A stretch of 64,000 nucleotides of DNA from Dactylis glomerata (Eukaryota > Streptophyta > Magnoliopsida > Poales > Poaceae), in contig QXEO01000339.1 of NCBI GenBank assembly GCA_007115705.1, forward strand, positions 5,885,386 through 5,949,385, given 5' to 3'. The notes beneath the pieces were generated by a model. It was not told where the DNA came from. It worked only from the letters and a program-made list of their open reading frames with translations, and made no database searches. Shown one piece after another: positions 32,087-43,400 of the stretch. The position numbers and the translations under genes are program-made. Position 1 is the first letter of the stretch. Each line of letters opens with the position of its first letter.

Positions 32087-33283
32087 TTACGCTAACAATC
32101 TAATATTTTTATCAATTCCAACTTGGGTAGCATTAGCGGCAGCAACAATATTGCTCACATTCACATCATTGGGAAACACTTTTAATTTCAGAAGTTCAAC
32201 ATCATGAGCAAGGCTATCAACTTTAGAAGCAAGAATATCAATTTTGCCTAACTTTTCCTCAACAGACTTATTAAAAGCAGTTTGCTTACCGATGAAGTCC
32301 TTGAGCATTACCTCAAGCTCGGAGGGCGCGGCCCTAGTGTTGTTGTAGGAATTACCATAAGAATTACCATAACCATTACCATTGGTAGAAGGATACGGCC
32401 TATAATTGTTACTAGCAAAATTGTTCCTATAAGCATTATTATTAAAATTGTTATTTCTAATGAAATTCACATCAACTTGCTCTTCTTGAGCAACCAGAGA
32501 GGCCAAAGGAACATTATTAGGATCAACATGAGTCCTATCATTAGCAAGCATAGCCATAATGGTATCAATCTTATCACTCAAGGAAGAGGTTTCCTCAACA
32601 GAATTTACCTTCTTACCTTGTGGAGCTCTCTCGGTGTGCCATTCAGAATAATTTGCCATCATGTTGTCGAGTAACTTTGATGCGGCGCCCAAGGTAAGGG
32701 ACATAAAAGTGCCTCCAGCAGCTGAATCAAGTAGGTTCCTTGAAGAAAAATTCAGTCCTGCATAAAAAGTTTGGATAATCATCCAAGTAGTCAGTCCATG
32801 AGTGGGGCAATTCTTTACCATAGATTTCATTCTTTCCCAAGCTTGAGCAACATGTTCATTATCAAACTGAGTAAACTTCATAATATTGCTGCGCAAAGCT
32901 ATAATCTTAGCAGGAGGATAATATCTACCAATAAAAGCATCCTTACACTTAGCCCATGAATCAATACTATTCTTAGTCAAAGACAGCAACCAATCTTTAG
33001 CCTTTCCTCTCAAACAAAAAGGAAACAACTTTAGCTTAATAATATCACTATCAACATCCTTATATTTCTGCATCTCACATAGCTCAACAAAATTGTTGAG
33101 ATGAGCTGCAGCATCTTCGGTACTAGCACCAGAAAATTGCTCTTTCATAACAAGGTTCAATAAAGCAGGCTTGAACTCATAAAAAGTGGTAGCAGGAACA
33201 GTTGGTGCAATAGGAGTGCAGATAAAATCACTATTGTTCGTGCTAGCAAAGTCACACAACTTGGTGTTTTCAGGAGTACCCAT
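32087..33283 (-). CDS. Gypsy gag polyprotein
   Basis: 398 residues from ATG at 33283 (MGTPENTKLCDF). It has a retrotransposon gag core: FSGASTEDAAAHLNNFVELC, LFPFCLRGKAKDWLLSL and FIGRYYPPAKI. An Asn-rich stretch (NNNFNNNAYRNNFASNNYRP) follows, then a coiled segment near the end. No CCHC zinc knuckle is visible. It forms virus-like particles in the family. The frame is intact up to a TAA at 32087-32089. Confidence 0.9.
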   Translation of the reverse strand: MGTPENTKLCDFASTNNSDFICTPIAPTVPATTFYEFKPALLNLVMKEQFSGASTEDAAAHLNNFVELCEMQKYKDVDSDIIKLKLFPFCLRGKAKDWLLSLTKNSIDSWAKCKDAFIGRYYPPAKIIALRSNIMKFTQFDNEHVAQAWERMKSMVKNCPTHGLTTWMIIQTFYAGLNFSSRNLLDSAAGGTFMSLTLGAASKLLDNMMANYSEWHTERAPQGKKVNSVEETSSLSDKIDTIMAMLANDRTHVDPNNVPLASLVAQEEQVDVNFIRNNNFNNNAYRNNFASNNYRPYPSTNGNGYGNSYGNSYNNTRAAPSELEVMLKDFIGKQTAFNKSVEEKLGKIDILASKVDSLAHDVELLKLKVFPNDVNVSNIVAAANATQVGIDKNIRLLA

Positions 33284-33451
33284 TTCAGCAAAACGAAAGT
33301 AAACAAGTAAAAACAACTACCAAGGATTCTAATTTTTTTGGGTTTTTGATATAAAAAGCAGTGCAGGTAAAATAAAATAAAGTAAAGCAAAACAAATAAC
33401 AAAGTAAAGAATGTGTGTGCGAGGAACTCCCCTCGCAGAAGTCTTCTCTCT

Positions 33452-33469
33452 TCCCCGGCAACGGCGCCA
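33452..33469 (-). other. tRNA-Asp primer-binding site
   Basis: Plus strand reads TCCCCGGCAACGGCGCCA, identical to the 3' 18 nt of plant tRNA-Asp(GUC) with CCA. On the element's own (minus) strand it is the complement, 11 bp from the 5' LTR. It is not a tRNA gene. Confidence 0.88.
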
Positions 33470-33480
33470 GAAAATTAGCT

Positions 33481-35108
33481 TGATGCGTGGTGAATGACCA
33501 GCCCGTTGGAAACCCCAAGAGGAAGGTGTGATGAGTATAGCAGCTAGTTTTCCCTCAGTTAAGAAACCAAGGTTTAATATCGTTCTTGAAGAAGAGGGAC
33601 GGTGACGACTGAAGGTGATGCTTGCTAGTTTGCGACAGCAGCGGACAACTGGCGCTTTGTCCAAGCTTTGCTTGCTAGCTGCAACGTGGAACCTGCACAC
33701 ACACAAACAAATACATTGCTCCCAACTTGCGATGAGGTTGTCAATCTCACCGGTTTGCTTGAAACAAAGGTTATGAGTGTATCGAGTGGAAAACAGTAGT
33801 AATATGCGAGTAAAGTAAACAGTGCGGGAAAAGTAAACAGGTGATTGCAATATGATTAAAATAGGACCGGGGTACACAGTTCACTAGTGGTGTCTCTCCA
33901 TAGATAAATAACATGCTGGGTAAACAAATTACAGTTGGGCAATTGATAGAATAAAGATAACGTGATATGTCAAGAAGATCACTATGAGATTTACTCTGGG
34001 CATTACAACAAAATACATAGACCGCCATCCAACTGCATCTATGACTAATAATCCACCCTCGGGGATATCATCCGAACACCCCAAAAGTATTAAGTTGCGA
34101 ACAACAGATAATTGCATTAAGCAAAGTGTGTAATGTAAACAAAGCATAAGCCCTTGAGCATATGAATGTTGTTTTCTCCCTAGTAGCAACAGCACATCTA
34201 CCACCTTAGAGGTTTCTGTCACTCCCCCAGGTGAAATAGAGGCATGAACCCACTATCGAGCATAAATACCCCCTCTTGGAGTCACTAGCAACTACTCGGC
34301 CAAGATAGCTACTAACAACGGAGAGCATGCAATATCATAAACAACATAGAGATAACAAAAGATATAATTCAGTACAGCAACTTAATCATAAACACCAATA
34401 TTCATCGGATCCCAACAAACCAACATCATAGTATTACATAACGGTGATCTCAATCATGTAGGGCAGCTCATGAGATCTAAACATGAAGCACATGGTGGAG
34501 AAGACAACCAGCTAGCTACTGCTATGGACCCATAGTCCAAGGTAGACTACTCACTCATCGCTCCGGAGGCAAGCATGGCGATGAAGAAGACCTCCGGTGG
34601 CGATTCCCCTCTCCGGCAGGGTGCCGGGAAGAGCTTCTGGACCCTCCCGATCTTCGGGTCGACGGCGGCGGCAGATCGCGATGTATTCTGGAAAACTGAT
34701 CGGGGGCTTAGGTTTTTCTCGTCAGGGGGTATATGTAGGCGAAGGGGGGCTGTCAGAGGTGGAGCCACGCAGCCTCACAAGGGGGTGGCGCGGCCAGGGG
34801 CCAGGCCGCGCCGCCCCTGTGTGTGGGGGCCACGTGGCCCCCCTCTGTCAGGTCTTCGGATGTTTGGGAGCTCCCCGGTGAAATATGACTTCAGGAACTT
34901 GTTTCGTCCAATTCCGAGAATATTTCCTGTGTATCACTTCTGAAACACAAAAACAGCAGAAAACAGGAAACTGGCACTGTGGCACTTCGTTAATAGGTTA
35001 GTCCCGAAAAGTGTGTAAAAGTACCACTAAGTGTAACGAAACAATAGGCAAATGGTGTAAAAACAAGCATGGAGCATCATAAATTATAGATACGTTTGAG
35101 ACGTATCA
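33481..35108 (-). repeat. 5' LTR of the gypsy element (right in window)
   Basis: 1628 bp, beginning TGATACGTCTCAAACG on the minus strand at 35108 and ending CCACGCATCA at 33481. Nearly identical to 26659-28286. Confidence 0.95.
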
Positions 35109-35446
35109 CTCATATCGTCTCCTTCTTCGACCGTCATTGGCCTGGTTAGCGGACCCGTAAACCGTCGATCCGTAAGATGCGAGTAGAGAGTATGGTTCTT
35201 CTGAAAATAGGTTGCGAGCGGCGGGATGCAGATCAATGCTGTAAAAAAATTAAAAATATTAGGGCGACAAGTTTTTAATGATTTTTATCATTCATCACAT
35301 AGTTCGAACGATATTCACACAATTGCACTACAATTCTACGATGCAAGCCAATCCGGAGGGAACCAAACCCTGCCGCGCAGATTTTCATCAAAATTTGGCT
35401 AAGGATGAACTCACCGGTGTCTACGGGCACGGCGGAGGGCGGCGGC

Positions 35447-35566
35447 CTACTCGTCATCGAGGTCGATGATCTCTTTCTTGATGCAGCCAGTGGCTGCCTC
35501 CGCCTTCCACTGCTCGTACTCACGGACGAGGGCGATGTTGGCGCGCGCCTCTAGCCACTGACGGAG
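35447..35566 (-). pseudogene. Isolated terminal exon of an unknown gene, copy B
   Basis: Duplicate of 16620-16739: acceptor CTATGTAG, 39 codons (LRQWLEARANIALVREYEQW ... KKEIIDLDDE) and TAG. Relative to copy A it has several substitutions (for example VDIT to ANIA, QT to KA) but no stop or indel. Confidence 0.5.
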
Positions 35567-36031
35567 CTACATAGAAACAAAATTGGGCCATAGCCCGCCC
35601 ATAATTTCTACCAAGAGTCTGACAGCTAAAGCCTAGCTCACTAATAATAGCAAAATTAGCTGCCCAATCTCAACAGCTAAGTCTCACTTTAATGATATGA
35701 GCAGCAGCGGCATAGCAGGCAAGCAGTCGCGGGTCGCTTGCATCACACACCGTATGTCAAGGGGTGAGCACTAGCTAGCCCGAGGTTGAACAGCGTCGCA
35801 CCGGCAGCAACACACTAGTTGGTTGTATACTTTTTTCTTTTCCAAATTCTTAGCTAGCGATTGGAGGATTTTTTAAAAAAATCTTTTAGCTTTAAATTAC
35901 TCTGTAAGAGCAGCAACACACTATTAAGGCCAAAATTTCTTTTCCCTTTTTAAATTTGGCCCGCCGAGCTATTTGTCCGTAGCTCCGCCACTCCCTCCAG
36001 CGCCGCCCGCTGCCCAAAAAATTATCATATA

Positions 36032-36203
36032 CTTTCTTCGTTCGGAAATATAAGATGTTTTAGTCCATCATTACTACACATATATCTAGATTTTTTTAGT
36101 ATATAGATTCACTCTTTTTGCTTTAAACCTACACACTAAAAGATGTCTACATATATACAGGGCAATAATGGGCTAAAAATCTTATATTTTAGAAAAGAGG
36201 GAG
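36032..36203. mobile_element. Intact Stowaway-type MITE in copy B
   Basis: 172 bp, flanked by TA, ending AGAGGGAG. It is the unbroken form of the element that in copy A is split by the Harbinger insertion. Close relatives are at 62915-63086 and 63207-63378. Confidence 0.82.
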
Positions 36204-36663
36204 TACTCGAAATTGTCCATTGATTCGGAAAAATTATTCATTTAATTCGAAAGTGGTACGGTAAGATGATTAGCTGAGCACACTCTAGAATAGTATTTTG
36301 GTGGATGTGAATATAACCTACACCCAAGCATGAGTATGCGTAAATATTACTTGCAAATTACGAGAAACTACGCCCAAGATGCTAGAACTACTTCAGGCAT
36401 TTGTGCTTGAACTACAACACCATCAAAATTACAGCACTCATGTTTTGGTTAACCGAAATCAACAAGCAATCCAAACCCGCCAGGAATCATCACCGTAGTT
36501 CTTGATAACCATTTGAAAAGGTTTTTTACATGACAGGAAAGGCACAAAGCAAGGGAGAACAAGACTAGCTAGAGAACGTCCACAGATCAATATCGACGCT
36601 TACACCTAAATTTCTACCTTAAAATTTTCTAGCTTCGTGACTTCCCACTAGTGGAAAACGGGC

Positions 36664-36890
36664 CTTTGGTCAGGCACATTTAGTCCCGGCTGTAATTTGG
36701 GTCGGGACTAAAGGCCTGACCACGTCGCCCCAAATTCGCTCACCCGCCCGGGAGCCTATAGTCCCGGTCCGTTACAAGTCTTTAGTCCCGGTTTAAGATA
36801 CAAACCGGGACTAAAGGGCTATGCGGTGGGCAGCCCGCATGTGCGTCCCCTTTATTCCTGGCTTGTGTCTCAAACCGGGACTAAAGGCTT
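36664..36890. repeat. Left subterminal repeats of the CACTA element
   Basis: Multiple direct and inverted copies of TTTAGTCCCGG and CCGGGACTAAAG. A TATA-like CCTATATATATGG follows at about 36893, probably the transposase promoter. Confidence 0.85.
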
Positions 36891-37191
36891 CTGCCTATAT
36901 ATATGGCCGCGGCACCTCTCCCCTCTCCCTTGTATTTTTCTTAGATGGAGGAGTGTGGGTTTGTGCTAGTTCTCTATTTCATTTCTATGCACTAGAGGTG
37001 TTTGTTGAAATGTGTGTTAGAGCGATGCCACTTAAGTGCACCGAACACAACTACGATATGAGGTGCCCGAGCCACGCTTAAGCCTCTTCCTCTTTATTTC
37101 CACTTATTCTAAAAGGTTAGCAACTATATTTCCTCATTTAGACCGTGCGGTACTAATTTTAGGATCGTGATTGCGTTTGATATACTATTGT

Positions 37192-39411
37192 ATGACGCAG
37201 ATGAGCCATCCATGGATGTACGGTGATCAACGCACAGCCGCTTACAGAGAAGGCGTGCATTCTTTTCGAGATGCGGCCGAGGCGAACAAGCATGGTGATG
37301 GCTTTATGTTTTGTCCATGTGTTGAATGTCGAAATGAGAAGGATCACACTTTCTCAAGAGTCATTCAGAGCCACCTGCTTCGGTCCAGTTTTATGTCTGG
37401 CTATAATATTTGGACCAAGCATGGAGAAAGAGGGGTTATGATGGAAGACGACGATGAAGAAGAGAACGCTGATGACAACTACCAATCTATGTTCCCTGAG
37501 TATGCTGATACCGCAATGGAAGACAATGAAGAAGAAGATCAGGGTGAAGAACGGGAACCAGATGAGCCCGCTGATGATCTTGGCCGGGTCATTTCTGATG
37601 CACGGCGAGGCTGCGATACAGAAAAGGAGAGGTTGCAGTTTGAGCAGATATTATAGGACCACAACAAATTGTTATACCCAACTTGTGAAGATGGCCAGAA
37701 GAAGCTGGGTAGCACACGGGAATTGCTAAAGTGGAAGGCAGAGACTGGTGTGACTGACTCGTCATTTGAAAAGTTGCTGGTACTGATGAAGAAGATGCTT
37801 CCAAGAAAGAACGAATTGCCCGCCAGCACGTACGAAGCAAAGAAGCTTGTCTTCCCTCTAGGATTAGACGTGCAGAAGATACATGCATGCCCTAATGACT
37901 GCATCCTCTACCGTGGAGAGAAGTACGAGAATATGGATAAATGCCCGGTATGCACTGCATTGCGGTATAAGATCAGAAAAGATGACCCTGGTGATATTGA
38001 GGGCGAGCCACCCAGGAAGAGGGTTCCTGCCAAGGTGATGTGGTATGCTCCTATAATACCACAGTTGAAACGTCTCTTCAGAAATAAAGATCATGCGAAG
38101 TTGTTGCGATGGCACATGGAAGATCGTATGAAAGACGACAAGTTGAGGCACCCCGCTGATGGTCGGCAGTGGACAAAAATCGAGAGAGAGTTCCCGAGAT
38201 TTGCAGGTGATGCAAGGAACTTATGGTTTGGTCTAAATATAGATGGCATGAATCCTTTTGGGGAGCAGAGTTGCAGTCACAGCACCTGGCCCGTTACTCT
38301 ATGTATCTACAACATTCCTCCTTGGTTGTGCATGAAGCGGAAGTTCATTATAATGCCAGTGCTTATCCAAGGTCCAAAGCAACCCGGCAACGACATTGAT
38401 GTGTACCTAAGGCCATTAGTTGATGAACTTTTACAGCTGTGGGCCGAACCAGGTGTACGTGTGTGGGACGAGCACAAATAAGAGGAATTTGACCTTCGAG
38501 CGTTGCTTTTCGTAACCATTAATGATTGGCCTGCTCTTAGTAACATTTCAGGACAGTCAAACAAGGGATACAATGCATGCACGCACTATTTGGATCAGAC
38601 AGAAAGTATATATCTGGATAAATGTAGGAAGAATGTATACCCGTACAATCGTTGTTTTCTTCCGCCCAAGCATCCCTTAAAGAAAAAAGGCAAGCATTTC
38701 AATGGCAAGGCAGAACCCCGGGGGAAGCCTGTCACCCGTACTGGTGCTGAAGTATTTGATATGGTCAAAGATTTAAAAGTAATCTTTGGAAAGGGTCCTG
38801 GCAGCCAACCTGTTCCTAACAGCCCTGATAAGCGCGCACCCATGTGGAAGAAGAAATCTATATTTTGGGAGCTACCCTATTGGGAAGTCCATGAGGTCCG
38901 CTCCACAATCGACGTGATGCACCTGACGAAGAATCTCTGCGTGTAAATTCTAGGCTTCCTGGGCTTGTATGGGAAGTCAAAAGATACACCGGAAGCACGG
39001 GAGGACCAGGAACGTCATAAAGGACGAGATGGCATGCATCCAGGGCAGTTTCAAGGGCGTGCCAATTACGCTCTTACCAAGGAAGAGAAGGAAATCTTCT
39101 TTAAAGTCCTTTTCAGTATCAAGGTCCCGACTGGCTTCTCGTCGAATATAAAGGGAATCGTAAATATGAAAGACAAAAAATTCCAAAACCTAAAGTCTCA
39201 TGACTGCCACGTGCTTATGACGCAATTGCTTCCGGTTGCATTGAGGGGAATTCTACCGAAAAATGTTGGTCTGGCAATTGTGAAGGTATGTGCATTCCTC
39301 AATGCAATTTATCAGAAGGTAATCGATCGAGAAAGTCTATCAGGGTTACAGATTGATGTGGTCCAATGTCTGGTCAGCTTCGAGTTGTTGTTCCCGCCGA
39401 CCCCCCTTTAG
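37192..39411 (+). pseudogene. CACTA TNP2-type transposase, three in-frame stops, C-terminus lost
   Basis: One continuous frame with stops at 37654-37656 (TAG), 38479-38481 (TAA) and 38944-38946 (TAA), and no frameshift. The N-terminal transposase-associated domain shows HPWMYGDQRTA and FMFCPCVECRNEK. The transposase_21 core includes HACPNDCILYRGEKYENMDK, CPVCTALRYK, LWFGLNIDGMNPFG, YNIPPWLCMKRKFIIM and PALSNISGQSNKGYNAC. Later parts include RSTIDVMHLTKNLCV and SHDCHVLMTQLLPVALRG. The frame ends at FELLFPPTPL, where the usual C-terminal half is replaced by TTTAGTCCCGG repeats. Non-functional. Confidence 0.92.
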
Positions 39412-39497
39412 TCCCGGTTGGTGGCTTCAACCGGGACTAAAGACCCCCCTTTAGTCCCGGTTGAAGCCACGAGCCGGGACTAAAGGGGGGTATAAAA
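39405..39497 (+). promoter_or_regulatory. Internal subterminal-type repeats with TATA box
   Basis: Two hairpins of TTTAGTCCCGGTT with CCGGGACTAAAG, then GTATAAAAG at about 39489. They look like the element's own terminal repeats placed as promoter of the second gene; alternatively they mark the edge of a second CACTA element joined here by deletion. Confidence 0.6.
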
Positions 39498-39799
39498 GCC
39501 CGTGCCCCTTCCTCTTCTTCCCCACTGCACACTTAGCAAAAAAACCAACGACGACCGGACGCACGCGAGGAGCTTCCCGCCGGCAACGTTGCGGTCGCTC
39601 GGCCATCTGACGGCGGCGCCGCCACCGCACCGCTCTGCCCCGGCCACCGCACCGCGCGTTAGCTCCGCCGCGGCCTCCGCGCGCTCCGCCCCGGCCACCG
39701 CCCGCTCCGCCCCGGCCTCCGCGTGCTCCGCCCTCGGCCACCGACCGCTCCGCCCCGGCCACCGCACCGCTCCGCCCCGGCCTTCCCTCCTGCAAGGTT

Positions 39800-40420
39800 T
39801 TTTAATTTTGTTAAGTATTGTTAGTGTTTTGTTAGGGTTTGTAATTGTTAGAGTTTTTGTTAGTGTTTTGTTAGTAATTTTGTTAGTGTTTTGTTAGTTT
39901 TTCTTAGGGTTAGTAATAGAAATAGTGAATAGAAATAGTTAGAATTAGTTTTTGTTAGGGTTAGTAATTTTGTTAGTGTTTTTTTAGTAGTTAGAATTGT
40001 TAGGGTTTTTTTAGTAGGTAGAATTGTTAGAAATTGTTAGTGTATAGTAATAGTTAGAAAATACAAATAGAAATAGGAAATTATATATTGTTGATAGGAA
40101 ATTAGTAGTTAGAAATAGAGTTAAAAAAATAGAATAGAAATAGAGTTAAAAAAAATAGAATAGAAATAGCAAATAGAAATAGAGTTAGAAAAAATAGAAT
40201 AGAAATAGAAATTAGAAATAGAGTTAGAAAAAAATAGAATTAGTTAGGGTTAGTAGTTAGAAAATTGTTAGGGTTAGTAGTTAATTTGTTTTGTTATTAG
40301 TTAGGGTTAGTAGTTAGAAAATAAGTAAGGTTATTTTGTTAGGTTAATTGTTTGTTAGTTATGTTATTTTGTTAGGTTAATTGTTTGTTAGTTAAGTTAA
40401 TCAATTGTCGGTATTGTTCC
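39800..40420. repeat. Low-complexity TTAG-rich intron-like region
   Basis: Many GTTAGGGTTAGTAGTTAG and AGAAATAG units. Probably the first intron of the second CACTA gene; an acceptor TTTTGCAG lies at about 40463. GTTAGGGTTAG resembles telomere repeats but is irregular. Confidence 0.55.
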
Positions 40421-40468
40421 ATATAGCATCCATAATTGAAATATAAATGTCGGTATTTTGCAGAAACT

Positions 40469-43400
40469 ATGGATCCACATAGCAGGAACCTAGAAGAGGA
40501 AGAACTTCTCGAAGATATAATCAAAGACGCCCCCGATGTTGAACCAGCTAAATCTCCATCGTTGTATCTGAACCCCTCCAGAGATGGAATGGAGGTCGAC
40601 CGACATGAAGATGAAGCCGACGGGGAAGGCGATAACTCCGATGATGGAGAAGGTGATAGCTCCGCTGATGGAGAAGCCGGTGGACAAATAACGAAGTCCG
40701 GCGAGGTATATATATGAAGTTCGGCAATCACTTGTAATATGTGAAAAATATTGGAGATAGCTGAATATTGTATACATATACATTAATTGACGAATGTTTC
40801 TCCTCTTAGGCCTCCACATCGAGCAAAGCTATGAAACGAGGCCCGACCAAAAAGTTGGATGCACGAACGCATTACACCTTTGAGGTCATATTGCCTACGG
40901 GCGAACCCAAGCTTCCTAAGAAGGCTGCCGACATATTCAAGAAGCAATGCGGAGTTCTGGTTAGGGATCACGTCCCGATCAGCGTTCGGGAGTGGAACAA
41001 GCGCAAAGGGGCAGACGATAGTGACTATGTTGCCGAAAGGTACAAAGAGAATCTTTGGAATGATCTTATGGCACATTTCAACCTGCCAGAATGTGAGAAT
41101 GAAGACGCCGCAAGACAACTGAGGGCCAAAGTCAAGCAGTGGACTCTAAAGAAGATGGCCGAACTGTTCCGGGTGTGGAAGAAGAAACTATGGAAAAACT
41201 ATCTGAAGACAAAGGAAGTGCCAGTATTCGAAGGGTATCTAGCCAAGCAGGCGAATCACTGGAAGGCATTTCAGGAGTACAATGAGTCAGAAGATGCCAA
41301 GGCATTATCAGAAAAGAACAAGAAAAATGCCGACAAGAAGAAATATCACCACACGCTGGGCCAGGGGCTATGAGACTGCCATCCCAAAGTGGGATAAGAA
41401 AGAGCAAGAGATGATTGCTAAAGGGATCACACCTGAACCCATCCGTGATGAGTGGGAAATGAGAGCAAGAAATTGATTCCTTGCGCATGGTGGTTCGTAC
41501 GATGAACTAACAGGGGACCTTATCTGCAGTGACGGTCTTAGGATACCCAGGGAAAATTGGAAAAAAATAGTGAAAGAAATTAAAGAGGGAAAAAGACAGT
41601 TCACTCCAGATAGAGAGAAAGACGTGCTCACACTGGTCCTCGGGAATGACGAACATGGAGCACGAACGCGAGGCTTTGGTCCTTCTTACCCGTGTGGCTT
41701 GGATTTGCCAAAGACCAAGAGACTTACAGAAGCCGAGCGAGAGCAAAGAAGCGACAGCGGGATGAGGAAAATGACAAGTTCAACCAGTTGCTTGCCAGAC
41801 TTAACGAGCAATAGCAGCAGATTGACGAACTTAGAGGAGTGGTGCGCCAGCAAGATCCTGCACTCGATATTAACGTCGGCCCATCTAAGCGGAAAAGCAG
41901 CGTGGCTGAATCTGAGGCCCCGACTGATGATGCACGACGAATGATAGAGGGCGGTCCCGGCTACCCCGTGGATGGAATCAAGGAGTCAACATCATGTGAA
42001 CTCCATCAGAGAATGAAGAACATATCCATGAAGGTGGCCGTCAGACAAGCTTTACCTTCTGGCCCTGATGTACGCTGGCATGGCCGTGAGATTCCAGCTG
42101 GCTATGCTAAAGTCGGGGTGGATGAAATCATGTCGGGGTTTCATGATATGGAGCTTGACATCCCTGGACCCGAAGATGAGAGGACACTCGGAGAAGTACT
42201 GGGTGGAGTCATTCTATGGGACAAGAACTACATCAAGCTTCCAGGCTCGGCCCCAAGGACAACGCCGCCTCCGAGTCGTCGCAGGTCACCTACACCTCCA
42301 TCACCTCCAAGCCCTCCACATGACTACGGCCACCACAACACGAGTCCATCTCGATCACCGCCTTCGGACTTGGGTCGGCCGTCTCCACCGCCGCCCGCTA
42401 AGGATACTAAGCGGAAGCGTGCCAGCAAGAATTCTCTGTCGATGAGTTCTAAGCGACAGAGCTCCCCAAAGCGCAAACTGTCGCCCCTCCCAAAGGTAAC
42501 TCATGCTAATCTTCCCATTAGATCTTATGATCGTACCCCCGAGGAAAACGTCAGGATCGCAAAGAAACATTATGATGCGCAGATGAAAAAGAAGGAACCC
42601 GAGCCCCACCTAGAATACACCGAGAAGCAAAAAGCATATGCAAAATACTTACTGACTGACGAGGGGTTAACTCGACAAATGTCCCAGATGAAGGACTTAG
42701 GATCGGGGGAAGAGCAACGACTAGAGATTCCGGGATCGAGATTGGCACACGATGTACCTAGGTTCACGTCCCCACGGTCGGCGCCAATTGATGAGTGTTA
42801 ACTCAACAAATGTCCTAAATGAAGGACTTATGATCGGGGAGATAGGGCGTCGGATGAACTCGAAGGTAAGATTAGTCGAAATAGGTGTATATCGAAAGTA
42901 AACTTGGATGTTTAACCTGGCTTGCTTTCAATCTGGCCTACACCGTCCCCTCCTGGCCCCTATATATAGGTGGCCAGGTCTCGAGGACCGGGTAAGGTCT
43001 GATACAGATTACAACATCGACATATGGTAAGAACTCGTATTTCGATTATTATTACAATTGGGCCTAGCTTAACGGGCCTCAGGTGTACTCAACTAGCAGG
43101 CTCTATTAGCTATACCCTTGTCACTGACCCTTCCATCGCAGTATGACTTGCACCATAAGCCTGATGACTATACACGCACATTGCAGAAGGAAGGGAAAAA
43201 GAGCAGATCATGTGCAAGTGCAAGTGGGAGCAAATCAAGTACAAGTATAAGAAAAAAAGATCAGACGTTCCTCAGCTTGGACAACAGGCCAAATAATCGG
43301 TCCCACCCCTCAGGGTGTTATCCAAGAATGTTCCCTCTCTGGTGCAGGGACAAAATTTGGAAATAGCAGAGAAGTGGGTGGCTGAATGGGGTATGAGTGT

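Larger units (their letters stand above)
26659..35108 (-). mobile_element. Young gypsy-type LTR retrotransposon, gag-protease only
   Basis: An 8450-bp element with two 1628-bp LTRs and CTCAT target-site duplications (26654-26658 and 35109-35113). Transcription direction is minus: the primer-binding site lies beside the right LTR and the polypurine tract beside the left one. It encodes gag and protease but no reverse transcriptase, RNase H or integrase. About 2.9 kb (28302-31219) is non-coding. It would need proteins from a related complete element to move. Confidence 0.95.
35114..36645. repeat. Segmental duplication copy B, middle part
   Basis: Continues copy B after the gypsy element and matches 16291-17309 plus 21901-22397. 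It ends in ACTTCC, the last codons of MATH-BTB B, where the CACTA element begins. Confidence 0.92.

Noticed and set aside
33452..33469. tRNA-Asp gene
   Set aside because: Only the 3' 18 nt with CCA match and no tRNA body is present; position next to the LTR shows it is a primer-binding site.
39830..40330. Interstitial telomere repeat
   Set aside because: TTAGGG appears but mixed with TTAGTAG and AGAAATAG; no regular 7-bp TTTAGGG array as in plant telomeres.
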